Below, piece after piece: positions 56,878-64,000 of a stretch of DNA of 64,000 nt. The notes under the pieces were generated by a model. It searched no databases, was not told the DNA's origin, and saw only the letters and a list, made by a program, of their open reading frames with translations. A program made the translations under genes and the position numbers. How positions within the stretch are numbered: the first letter of the stretch is position 1; each line of letters begins with the position of its first letter. Location: assembly GCA_963755755.1 (NCBI GenBank), contig CAVWLJ010000005.1, forward strand, positions 62,001 through 126,000, given 5' to 3'. The stretch comes from DATKNA01 sp963755755 (lineage in GTDB: Bacteria > Actinomycetota > Actinomycetes > Actinomycetales > Kineosporiaceae).

Positions 56878-58352
56878 ACCTGCGGCGGACGTGCCTCCAG
56901 CCACCGCTCCGGCAGCGCCAGCCGGCGGGCGCGCTGGGCGCGGACTGCCTGGTCCTCCAGGAGCCGGGCCGCGTCGTGCGCCCGCAGGTGCGGGACGACG
57001 GGATCGACGGGCCCGGGCGTGGAGTGGACGTGGAACGAGGCCACGCCGAGCGCGCGCTGCAGAGCGCCCTGGGTCACCGCCACGCTCTGTGTGCGCGCGT
57101 GCGGCACGACGTCGAGCCGGCGGCGGATCCGGCCGCGCCGGACGAGCAGCACCTCGTGCGTCACCTTGACCCCGTTGCGGCGCCAGGCGATCGGGTCGAC
57201 CCACCGCGCCGGGGGCGGCGCGACGAGGTAGCCGTCCGGGATCCGGCTGGACCCGGTCAGGCCGGCATCGACGACGGCGAGCGCGTCCTCGCCGGGTTCG
57301 AGCCCCAGGTCGGGCACGACGAGCGCGAGCAGCGCCACCGCCTCCGCCCGCGTCCCGACCGGCAGCAACTCGTTCTCGGTCCGCTGGTTGTCGCCGCGGC
57401 CGGCGTAGCCCGCGACATTGACGACCACGCGCCACCAGTCGGGCCCCCGCCAGAGCAGCGGCTGCACCAGGCGGATGGCCTGCACCCGGCCGGGTGGCAC
57501 GGTCTGCGCGCGGTGCTCGAGCAGCCCGTGACGCAGGCGGAGACCGTCCGGGGAGATGCCGATGGTGAACCCGAAGGACGACGAGAAGCGCCGCCAGAGC
57601 ACGGTGACCACGCCGATCACGACGGGCAGCAGTGCCGCCAGCGCGGCCGGCCCCGCGGCGAAGAGACCCGCGACGACCAGCCCGAGCGCGACCACGACCC
57701 CGGTGATCGCCCCGGTGTCGAGCAGCAGCGAGGCGACGACCCGCTGGACGGGGACCTCCGCGACCACGCGCTCCGGCGCCTCCGGCGCGTGCGGCGTCTC
57801 GTAGTGCAGGCCGGCGGCGGCCGCGAGCAGGTGGTTGCGCAGGCGGCGGGCCTGCACGTCGGTGAGGTAGGCGAGCTCGATGCTCGAGCCGGCCCCCCCG
57901 GCGACCTCGAGCTTGAGCTTGGCCAGCCCGAAGATCCGGGCGGCGAGCGGCTGCACGACGTCGACCGCCTGCAGCCGGTCGAGCCGGGCCCGGCGCTGCC
58001 GCCGCACGATCACGCCGTGCTGCAGCTCGAGCGCCTCGACGGTGACCCGATAGCGGGTCATCCGCCACGAGATCGCCAGCAGCAGCCCGATGAGGACGAC
58101 GCCTCCGACGAACGCGAGCACACCGAACCCGAGCCACGGGATGCCCTCGTCGTGCCCCTCACCGCTGCCCGTCGCCTGCCGGAGCGCGTTCTGCCCGGTG
58201 TCCTGCAGGACGACGACGAGCAGGACGGCGATGACCTGCCACGAGCGGACCGCCGGCGTGAGCGGATGCACCCGGTGCCAGGTGCCGTCCGCGACGCCCG
58301 CCGCGGGCTCTGGTGCGGGTCCCGGCGAGGGCTCCGGCGGAGCCTCCGTCAC
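56874..58352 (-). CDS. bPH2 domain membrane protein, YdbT-like
   Basis: 492 aa from the GTG at 58352, which overlaps the stop of the upstream bPH2 gene. Two hydrophobic hairpins anchor it, and it carries three bacterial PH-like (bPH2) repeats. The first repeat is YRVTVEALELQHGVIVRRQR, RLDRLQAVDVVQPLAARIFG and LAKLKLEVAGG. Later repeats include GLLEHRAQTVPPGRVQAIRL and VPHARTQSVAVTQGALQRAL. It resembles the Bacillus YdbS/YdbT pair. Role unknown, possibly envelope stress. Confidence 0.85.
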   Translation of the reverse strand: MTEAPPEPSPGPAPEPAAGVADGTWHRVHPLTPAVRSWQVIAVLLVVVLQDTGQNALRQATGSGEGHDEGIPWLGFGVLAFVGGVVLIGLLLAISWRMTRYRVTVEALELQHGVIVRRQRRARLDRLQAVDVVQPLAARIFGLAKLKLEVAGGAGSSIELAYLTDVQARRLRNHLLAAAAGLHYETPHAPEAPERVVAEVPVQRVVASLLLDTGAITGVVVALGLVVAGLFAAGPAALAALLPVVIGVVTVLWRRFSSSFGFTIGISPDGLRLRHGLLEHRAQTVPPGRVQAIRLVQPLLWRGPDWWRVVVNVAGYAGRGDNQRTENELLPVGTRAEAVALLALVVPDLGLEPGEDALAVVDAGLTGSSRIPDGYLVAPPPARWVDPIAWRRNGVKVTHEVLLVRRGRIRRRLDVVPHARTQSVAVTQGALQRALGVASFHVHSTPGPVDPVVPHLRAHDAARLLEDQAVRAQRARRLALPERWLEARPPQV

Positions 58353-58864
58353 AGTCCCGCCAGCCGGGCCTCGCCTCGGGACGCGAGCCGGTCGCGCAGC
58401 CGGCCGGCCTCCTCCGGCCGCAGCCCCGGGATGAAGGCGTCGCTGTGGGCCGACGCCGTGTGCAGCTGGACCTTGGCGAGACCGAACATCCGGTCGACGA
58501 CACCGGCGTAGACGTCCACGAACTGCATGCGGCCGTACGGGACGACGACGATCGTGCGCCAGAGGACCCCGTGCCGCACGAGCAGGTCGTCCTGCCGCTC
58601 GGCGTATCCCCAGCTGCGCACCTGCCGTCCGATCACCACCCAGGCCCAGACGGCGGCGGCGGCGAGCGCGGCCGCCCCGGCCCACAGCCAGCCGACCGAG
58701 AGCACGGGAGCGAGCACGACGGCGACGACCGCGAGCAGGGCGAGCGGGGCGCACACGGTCAGCCGGCGGGCGGCCGCCAGGCGCGGCGACGGCGACCACC
58801 ACTGCACGTCGGGCGGCTCGAACGGCTCCCCGGCGTCCCCGGTCGGCGTCCCCGTCGCTGCCAT
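58349..58864 (-). CDS. bPH2 domain membrane protein, YdbS-like
   Basis: 171 aa from the ATG at 58864. Two membrane helices are followed by a single bPH2 domain: RQDDLLVRHGVLWRTIVVVP, YGRMQFVDVYAGVVDRMFGL, AKVQLHTASAHSDAFIPGL. YdbS/YdbT-like pairs are common; the partner gene follows with a 4-bp overlap. An in-frame upstream ATG (58876) is possible. Confidence 0.85.
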   Translation of the reverse strand: MAATGTPTGDAGEPFEPPDVQWWSPSPRLAAARRLTVCAPLALLAVVAVVLAPVLSVGWLWAGAAALAAAAVWAWVVIGRQVRSWGYAERQDDLLVRHGVLWRTIVVVPYGRMQFVDVYAGVVDRMFGLAKVQLHTASAHSDAFIPGLRPEEAGRLRDRLASRGEARLAGL

Positions 58865-58926
58865 GCCGCCCAGCATGTCAGACGCCCCCGACGGCGTCCG
58901 GAGCGACCGCGCCGCCACGTGCGAGG

Positions 58927-60123
58927 ATGGCGCCGTGGCTCCTGCCGACGGACCGCCGCGGCACCGCGGCGACCGCGCTCACCGTCGGCGTCGGCGCGGG
59001 CGGCCTCGCCACCGCCGACATGGTGCTCAACATCGGTCCGCAGCACCCGTCGACGCACGGCGTCCTGCGGTTGCGGATCACCCTCGACGGCGAGCGGATC
59101 ACCCGCGCGGAGCCGATCGTCGGCTACATGCACCGGGGCGCGGAGAAGCTCTTCGAGGTCCGTGACTACCGGCAGATCATCGTGCTCGCGAACCGCCACG
59201 ACTGGCTCTCGGCCTTCGCGAACGAGCTCGGCGTGGTGCTCGGCGCGGAGCGGTTGCTCGGCATGGAGGTGCCGGAGCGGGCCGTCTGGGCGCGCACGCT
59301 GCTCGCGGAGCTCAACCGGATCCTCAACCACCTCATGTTCCTGGGCTCCTACCCGCTGGAGCTCGGCGCGATCACGCCGGTGTTCTACGCGTTCCGGGAG
59401 CGCGAGGAGCTGCAGGCGGTGATGGAGGAGGTCTCCGGCGGCCGGATGCACTACATGTTCAACCGGGTCGGCGGCCTCAAGGAGGACCTGCCGGCCGGCT
59501 GGACGAGCCGGGTGCTGCGCGCCGTCGCTGCCGTCCGGGCCCGGCTCCCGGAGCTCGAGTCCCTCGTCGTGGGCAACGAGATCCTGCGGGCGCGCACCCG
59601 CGGGGTCGGGGTCCTCAGCCGGGAGCTCGCGGCCGCGTACGGGGTGAGCGGACCCATCGCCCGCGCCACCGGCCTGGACATCGACCTGCGCCGGGACGAC
59701 CCCTACCTCGGCTACGGCGAGCTGTTCGCCCCCGGCGGTCCGGGCCGGGTGGTCACCCGCACGGCCGGCGACTGCCTGGCCCGGCTCGAGGTGCTGCTGG
59801 AGCAGGTGCACGTGTCGCTCGACCTCGTCGAGTACTGCGTCGACCGGCTCCGGTCGCTACCGCCGGGCCCGATCAACGTCCGGCTGCCGAAGGTGCTGCG
59901 GGTGCCGGAGGGGCACCTCTACACGTGGACGGAGAACCCGCTCGGCATCAACGGCTACTACCTCGTCTCCCGGGGCGACAAGGTGCCGTGGCGGCTCAAG
60001 CTCCGGTCGGCGTCCTTCAACAACGTGCAGGTGCTCTCGCAGATCCTGCCCGGCTGCCTGGTCGCGGACATGGTGGCCGTGCTCGGCTCGACGTTCTTCG
60101 TGGTGGGCGACGTCGACAAGTGA
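58927..60123 (+). CDS. Orphan NADH-quinone oxidoreductase subunit D (NuoD-like)
   Basis: 398 aa, full length. 49-kDa-type complex I subunit that lines the quinone cavity. Key regions are GPQHPSTHGVLRLRITLDGE, PIVGYMHRGAEKLFEVRDYR, NRILNHLMFLGSYPLELGA, YYLVSRGDKVPWRLKLRSAS and LPGCLVADMVAVLGSTFFVV. No other nuo gene is present, so it is a paralogue outside the main operon. Arg70 (codon 59134-59136), in YMHRGAEK, aligns with the arginine methylated in NDUFS2; canonical mycobacterial NuoD has Thr there. The N-terminal 25 residues match poorly and could be affected by an indel. Confidence 0.9.
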   Translation: MAPWLLPTDRRGTAATALTVGVGAGGLATADMVLNIGPQHPSTHGVLRLRITLDGERITRAEPIVGYMHRGAEKLFEVRDYRQIIVLANRHDWLSAFANELGVVLGAERLLGMEVPERAVWARTLLAELNRILNHLMFLGSYPLELGAITPVFYAFREREELQAVMEEVSGGRMHYMFNRVGGLKEDLPAGWTSRVLRAVAAVRARLPELESLVVGNEILRARTRGVGVLSRELAAAYGVSGPIARATGLDIDLRRDDPYLGYGELFAPGGPGRVVTRTAGDCLARLEVLLEQVHVSLDLVEYCVDRLRSLPPGPINVRLPKVLRVPEGHLYTWTENPLGINGYYLVSRGDKVPWRLKLRSASFNNVQVLSQILPGCLVADMVAVLGSTFFVVGDVDK

Positions 60124-60129
60124 GGCGCG

Positions 60130-60861
60130 TCAGGCGACGTGGCGGCCGTGCTCTGGGACGGCGACCGCGACCAGGTCGTCGTCGTCCTGCGGGTGCGCGT
60201 CGGCGGTCGCGCGGACGAGCTCGTCCTCGATGCGGGCCAGGGCGGCCGGCTCCGGCACCGACGGGGGGAAGGGGCTCGGCTGCTGGGCGGGCAGCGACGG
60301 ACGGGCCAGCGGCCGCCGCTCCCGGGTCTGCACCCACTCGCTGGCCTCGACGTCCGCGAGCGGGACGACCACGACGTCGTCGTGCGTCTCCGCCGGCTGC
60401 TGCGCGACCCCGGACGGGCGCGGGGGCCGGGGTCGTCCATGCCGGCATCGCGGCCGGCAGCGAGGCCCGGACCGCGGGCGACGGCGACCGGCGGTAGCAG
60501 GGGCAGCGAGCGGGCCGCGAGCACGGCGCCGGTGTCGAGCAGGGCGCGCTGGAAGGCGTCGACGTCCTCGCGCAGCTGCGCGATGGTGCGCCGCAGCTCG
60601 GTCACCTCGTGCCGGGAGCGCAGCCGCTCGGCGCGACGACGCCGGCGCAGCGAGCGGGCCTGCAGGCGCTCGACGTAGAGTCCGGCGGCGCAGACCACGG
60701 CGCCTCCGGCCGACACGGCCGGACGCTCGCCGGCCAGGACCCAGGCCGGCCAGGCCCAGGCCGGAGACCAGAGACGTCATGGGCGCGGACGCGACGACGG
60801 CGTCGACCCACGTCTTCAACACCGAGTGAGGACGCTGTTGCGCTGCGTACCGGTTCGCCAC
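60130..60861 (-). CDS. Conserved membrane/coiled-coil protein, unknown function (two frameshifts)
   Basis: About 245 aa. GTG at 60861 is 7 nt after a TACAGT box, a leaderless start; a GTG at 60870 is also in frame. A short N-terminus with a hydrophobic stretch (MTSLVSGLGLAGLGP, then AGGAVVCAAGLYVERLQA) leads into a basic coiled coil (RRRRRAERLRSRHEVTELRR, then AQLREDVDAFQRALLDTG) and an acidic, proline-rich tail. Frame changes near 60745 and 60430 are needed to join the parts. No family recognised. Confidence 0.55.
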   Translation of the reverse strand: MANRYAAQQRPHSVLKTWVDAVVASAPMTSLVSGLGLAGLGPGRRASGRVGRRRRGLRRRTLRRAPAGPLAAPASSRRAAALPARGDRAAAHHRAAARGRRRLPARPARHRRRARGPLAAPATAGRRRPRSGPRCRPRCRHGRPRPPRPSGVAQQPAETHDDVVVVPLADVEASEWVQTRERRPLARPSLPAQQPSPFPPSVPEPAALARIEDELVRATADAHPQDDDDLVAVAVPEHGRHVA

Positions 60862-60868
60862 AGCCGTC

Positions 60869-60874
60869 ACTGTA
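60869..60874 (-). promoter_or_regulatory. -10 box of leaderless transcript (gene at 60861)
   Basis: TACAGT on the minus strand, 7 nt before the GTG at 60861. Confidence 0.45.
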
Positions 60875-60949
60875 GGGGCGGGACACGCCGGGCTCCCCGA
60901 ACCGTCGTCCGGCGTGTCACATCAGTCACAGCAGTATCAGGAGAACGTG

Positions 60950-60985
60950 ACGGTGCCGATCACCCCAACGGATGATCGGCACCGT
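60950..60985. terminator. Hairpin terminator after the osmoprotectant operon
   Basis: A perfect 13-bp stem, ACGGTGCCGATCA with TGATCGGCACCGT, around a 10-nt loop. It lies just after the stop of the binding-protein gene. There is no T-run. Confidence 0.65.
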
Positions 60986-61007
60986 TCCGCGCGTCAATCG
61001 GTGGGGC

Positions 61008-62026
61008 TCAGAGCAGACCCTTCGAGGTCAGGTACTCCTTGGCCACGTCCTCCGCCTTCTGGCGCTGGGCGTCCACCTTGGCGTCGAGCTGCGACAGGTC
61101 CGCGGTCGTCAGCGTCTGGGAGACCTTGTCGAGCGCCTGCTGGATCTCCGGCTTGTTCGCCGACGCGGTGTTGACGATCGGGACGAGGTTGTCGGCGTTC
61201 TGCAGACCCTTGTCGTCCTTGAGCAGGACCAGGCCCGAGGCTGTCCAGGGTGGCGTCCGTCGTGCCGGTGAGCACCATGTCGGCCTTGCCCGAGACGACG
61301 GCCTGCTTGGCCTGCGGCGTCCCGAAGCCGAGCGGCAGCAGCTCAGAGATCTTCAGGCCGTACGTCTTCTCCAGGCCGGGCTGGCAGAACGGGCGGACGG
61401 GGCACTCCGTCGTCGCCGCCAGGCGGATCGGCTTGTTGAGCTTGGCGAGGTCCGACAGCGACGTGAGGTGGTTGGCGTCCGCGCAGCTTCTTGGAGACGG
61501 CGAAAGCGTTGCTGTCCTGCGCCGGCGAGACGGCGAACGCGGTGAGACCGGCCTTCTCGAGCAGCGGCTTGAGCTTCGCCAGCGTCGCCTGGGCGTCCGA
61601 GCTCGAGATGCTCGGGGCGGTCTTGCCGTTGGCCTTGCCGTTCATGAAGTCGGCCATCGTCGCCAGGTACTCGGGGACGACGTCGATGTCGCCCTTCTCG
61701 AGCGCGGGCTCGTAGACCTCGCGCGCGGTGACGGCCTTGTAGTTCACGGTGTAACCGGCCTTGGCCAGCAGCTGGCCGTAGAGCTGCTGCATGATCTCCA
61801 TCTCGGTGAAGTTCGCGCCGCCGACGGTGATGTTCTTGTCGCCGCCGCCGCTCGCGCCGGCCGCGGCGCTGGAGGTCGAGCTGGAAGAGCTCGAGGAGAA
61901 CGCGTTCGAGGAGCCCCCGCAGGCCGCGAGCAGCAGGCCCACGGCGCCGGCCGCCGCGAGGACCCCGAGAGAGCCGAGGCGCCGGCGCGGGCGCGAGGAG
62001 GTGGTGGAGTGAGGTGTTGCCGTCAT
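61008..62026 (-). CDS. Glycine betaine/quaternary amine ABC transporter binding lipoprotein (two frameshifts)
   Basis: About 338 aa, OpuCC/ProX-type. The lipoprotein signal ends at VGLLLAACGG. A Ser-rich linker of about 20 residues follows, then ITVGGANFTEMEIMQQLYGQ, the family hallmark. Later blocks are DIDVVPEYLATMADFMNG, TECPVRPFCQPGLEKTYGL and VLTGTTDATLDSLG. Shifts near 61487 and 61243 break the frame; the end is KEYLTSKGLL. ATG at 62026. It lies 189 bp downstream of the two permease genes. Confidence 0.88.
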
Positions 62027-62215
62027 GTCAGGTCGCCTTCTGTGTCCCGTGCTCCGCACGCGTGTCCGGCGGGCTCGTGATGCCACAGCACGAGGCTGGT
62101 CCGGCAGGCCTGTCCTGCCGGGTCGCGCTGCTACCCGCTCCCCCGACCCAACCGTCGGCGCCCCTGCTGCGCATCCCGGCAGGGATCACAGTTCGAGAAC
62201 GAAAGCCTTACGTCG

Positions 62216-62893
62216 TCACCGAGCGCGCACGACCCGCAGCGGATCGAGTCGCCGCTGGAGCAGGGCCATGACTCCCTCGATGCTCAGCGCGAGCACGCAC
62301 ACACAGAACGCTCCCGCGACGACCTCGGCCTGGTCCTGGGTGCCGAAGCCGTTGGTGATGATCGCCCCGAGCCCACCGCCCGCGACCAGGGCCGCGATCG
62401 TGGCCGTGGCGATCACCTGGACGGCGGCCAGCCGCACCCCGCCCATGAGCAGGGACGTGGCCATCGGCAGCTCGACCTTCGCCAGCACCTGCGGGCCGTT
62501 CATGCCCATCCCGCGTGCGGCGTCGACGGCCGCGGGGTCCACCTCGCTCACGCCGAGATAGGTGTTGGTGAGGATCGGCGGCAGCGCGAAGAGCACCAGC
62601 GCGGTGATGATCGACACCGTGCTCAGCCCGAACGGGTCCGGCGCCAGCACGAGGATGACCAGGACCGCGAACGTGGGCACCGCACGGCCGACGTTCGACA
62701 CTCCGACGGCGAGCCCGCCTCCGCGGTGGACGTGGCCGAGCCACAGCCCGATCGGGATCCCGATGAGGCAGGCGATGCCCAGCGCCGCGGCGGACACCCC
62801 CACGTGCTCGAGCAGCCGTTGCGGGATCCCGTTGGGGCCCTGCCAGTTCGCCGGGTCCTGGAACCAGGCGACGACGCCGCCGATCCAGCCCAT
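62216..62893 (-). CDS. Osmoprotectant ABC transporter permease (second)
   Basis: 225 aa with about six membrane segments. OpuC/ProW type: VGVSAAALGIACLIGIPIGL, SNVGRAVPTFAVLVILVLAP, and the EAA region PAAVDAARGMGMNGPQVLAK. The ATG overlaps the stop of the other permease (ATGA). The 189 bp to the binding-protein gene hold no obvious signal. Confidence 0.9.
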   Translation of the reverse strand: MGWIGGVVAWFQDPANWQGPNGIPQRLLEHVGVSAAALGIACLIGIPIGLWLGHVHRGGGLAVGVSNVGRAVPTFAVLVILVLAPDPFGLSTVSIITALVLFALPPILTNTYLGVSEVDPAAVDAARGMGMNGPQVLAKVELPMATSLLMGGVRLAAVQVIATATIAALVAGGGLGAIITNGFGTQDQAEVVAGAFCVCVLALSIEGVMALLQRRLDPLRVVRAR

Positions 62894-63603
62894 CAGGCCA
62901 CCCCTCCGCGCCGCCACGGCATCAGGAACCGCTGGGTTCCCAGGAGTACGACGTCGAGGACGAGCGCGATGACGACGCAGAGCACGGACGCCGTCAGCAC
63001 CTGCGCCTTGAAGTTGCTCTGCAGGCCGGTCTGGATGAGGTCTCCCAGCCCGCCGCTGCCGACGATGGTGCCGATCGTGGTGAGCGCGACCGTCGACACG
63101 GTGGCGATCCGCAGGCCCCCGATGAGGACCGGGAGCGCGAGCGGCATCTCGACCCGCCAGAGCAGGCCGTTCGGGGAGTAGCCCATGCCGCGCCCGGCGT
63201 CCCGGACCTCCTCCGGGACGCCGTCGAGCCCGGCCAGCACCGCCCGGACCAGGACCGTCAGCGAGTAGAGGACGAGGCCGACGATCACCGTCGTCTCGGT
63301 GAGCCCGGTGAACGGGAGCAGGAGCGAGAACAGCGCCAGCGACGGGATCGTGTAGATGGCGGTCGACGTCCCGAGGATCGTGGCGCGCAGCCGGTGGATC
63401 CGCCGGGCGACCAGAGCGAGCGGCAACGCCAGCAGCGCCCCGATGACTACTGAGATGATCGTGATGCGGAGGTGCTCGACCGTGGCGGCCGTGAGCTCGT
63501 CGGCGCGGGTGCGGACGTACTCGGGGCACACCCACGCGTTGCGCACCAGGCAGTCGTCCGCAACGGTTTGCGCATGTCCGCCGACCAGCGCCCTCCCGAT
63601 CAC
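62893..63603 (-). CDS. Osmoprotectant ABC transporter permease (first)
   Basis: 236 aa from a GTG at 63603. Membrane domain: HLRITIISVVIGALLALPLA, YTIPSLALFSLLLPFTGLTE and the EAA loop PEEVRDAGRGMGYSPNGLLW. An extracellular loop between TM1 and its upstream part has two Cys (DDCLVRNAWVCPEY). It is divergent from the ATPase gene, with only 24 bp between the starts. Confidence 0.88.
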   Translation of the reverse strand: MIGRALVGGHAQTVADDCLVRNAWVCPEYVRTRADELTAATVEHLRITIISVVIGALLALPLALVARRIHRLRATILGTSTAIYTIPSLALFSLLLPFTGLTETTVIVGLVLYSLTVLVRAVLAGLDGVPEEVRDAGRGMGYSPNGLLWRVEMPLALPVLIGGLRIATVSTVALTTIGTIVGSGGLGDLIQTGLQSNFKAQVLTASVLCVVIALVLDVVLLGTQRFLMPWRRGGVA

Positions 63604-63627
63604 CTCGCCGAACCTACAGCCGACGAG

Positions 63628-64000
63628 ATGATCCGGCTCGACGGCCTGGGCAAGCGGTATCCCGACGGCACGGTGGCGGTCGACGACGTCACGCTGAGCG
63701 TGCGCCGCGGCGAGCTGGTGATGCTCGTCGGGCCCTCCGGCGGCGGGAAGTCGACCACGCTGCGGCTCATCAACCGGCTCATCGAGCCCACCTCCGGCCG
63801 GATCTGGCTGGACGGCCGGGACGTGACCCGGGAGCACCCGGAGAAGCTGCGCCGCGGCATCGGGTACGTCATCCAGCGCATCGGCCTGTTCCCGCACCGG
63901 ACGGTGGAGCAGAACGTCGCGACCGTGCCCGGGCTGCTCGGCTGGGACCGCGAGCGCACCCGGCGGCGCGTCGCCGAGCTCCTCGACCTCGTCGGCCTCG
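63628..64000 (+). CDS. Osmoprotectant ABC transporter ATP-binding protein (truncated by window end)
   Basis: The first 124 aa of an OpuCA/ProV-type ATPase. Walker A is LVGPSGGGKSTTLRLINRLI and the Q-loop YVIQRIGLFPHRTVEQNVA. The signature, Walker B and the CBS domains would lie beyond the window. It is divergent from its permease genes rather than in one operon with them. Confidence 0.92.
   Translation, partial: MIRLDGLGKRYPDGTVAVDDVTLSVRRGELVMLVGPSGGGKSTTLRLINRLIEPTSGRIWLDGRDVTREHPEKLRRGIGYVIQRIGLFPHRTVEQNVATVPGLLGWDRERTRRRVAELLDLVGL

Noticed and set aside
58935..58937. GTG at 58935 as a leaderless start for the orphan NuoD
   Set aside because: It is out of frame with the NuoD body, so it could be right only if an indel lies in the first 25 codons. 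The ATG at 58927 is used instead.

Overview
The window is very GC-rich, densely packed actinomycete chromosome. The third-position bias, frequent GTG starts, 4-bp start/stop overlaps, Lsr2, and the gene set radA, disA, mutY, clpC, lsr2, panC and a DUF2520 protein all fit. In Mycobacterium tuberculosis these genes lie close together (about Rv3585 to Rv3603c). A Pseudonocardiales-type organism is my best inference; no rRNA or other taxonomic marker is present.

Layout. 0-8 kb: an AcuC-like deacetylase, proline dehydrogenase with proC, pirin, a drug-type ABC exporter with a TetR regulator, and a TIM-barrel protein. 7.3-18.4 kb: genome maintenance (radA, disA, mutY), an ABC-2 exporter with two permeases, argA, and an esterase beside an ATP-grasp ligase. 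18.5-21.1 kb: clpC, followed by a second esterase-like gene and a GABA-permease-like transporter. 24.5-44.4 kb: a complete L-rhamnose/rhamnoside locus. It holds two GH78 and one GH106 rhamnosidases, rhaB, a bifunctional aldolase/dehydrogenase, rhaI, a sugar ABC importer, a LacI regulator and lutABC. Together these take imported rhamnosides to DHAP and L-lactaldehyde, then to lactate and pyruvate. It lies between clpC and lsr2. 44.5-54.2 kb: an SDR, terC behind a yybP-ykoY Mn riboswitch, an acyl-CoA ligase, lsr2, topoisomerase IB, a GAF-ANTAR protein, a glycosyltransferase, a degenerate NadC-like protein and panC. 54.2-64 kb: DUF2520, two methyltransferases (one MidA/NDUFAF7-like), paired bPH2 membrane proteins, an orphan NuoD, and an osmoprotectant-type ABC transporter that runs off the right end.

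Two things stand out. First, a MidA-like protein sits near an orphan NuoD that keeps the arginine which NDUFAF7 dimethylates in mitochondrial NDUFS2. Second, many genes look leaderless, with a TANNNT box 6-7 nt before the start codon. This includes one 25-bp divergent promoter where a single palindrome seems to supply both -10 boxes.

Caution: about 30 single-base frameshifts interrupt otherwise clean genes, including housekeeping disA and mutY, and they are densest at 27-44 kb. Reading frames stay intact on both sides of each shift, so I treat most as probable sequencing or assembly indels and annotate the genes across them. No tRNA, rRNA, CRISPR array, insertion sequence, integrase or replication origin was seen.
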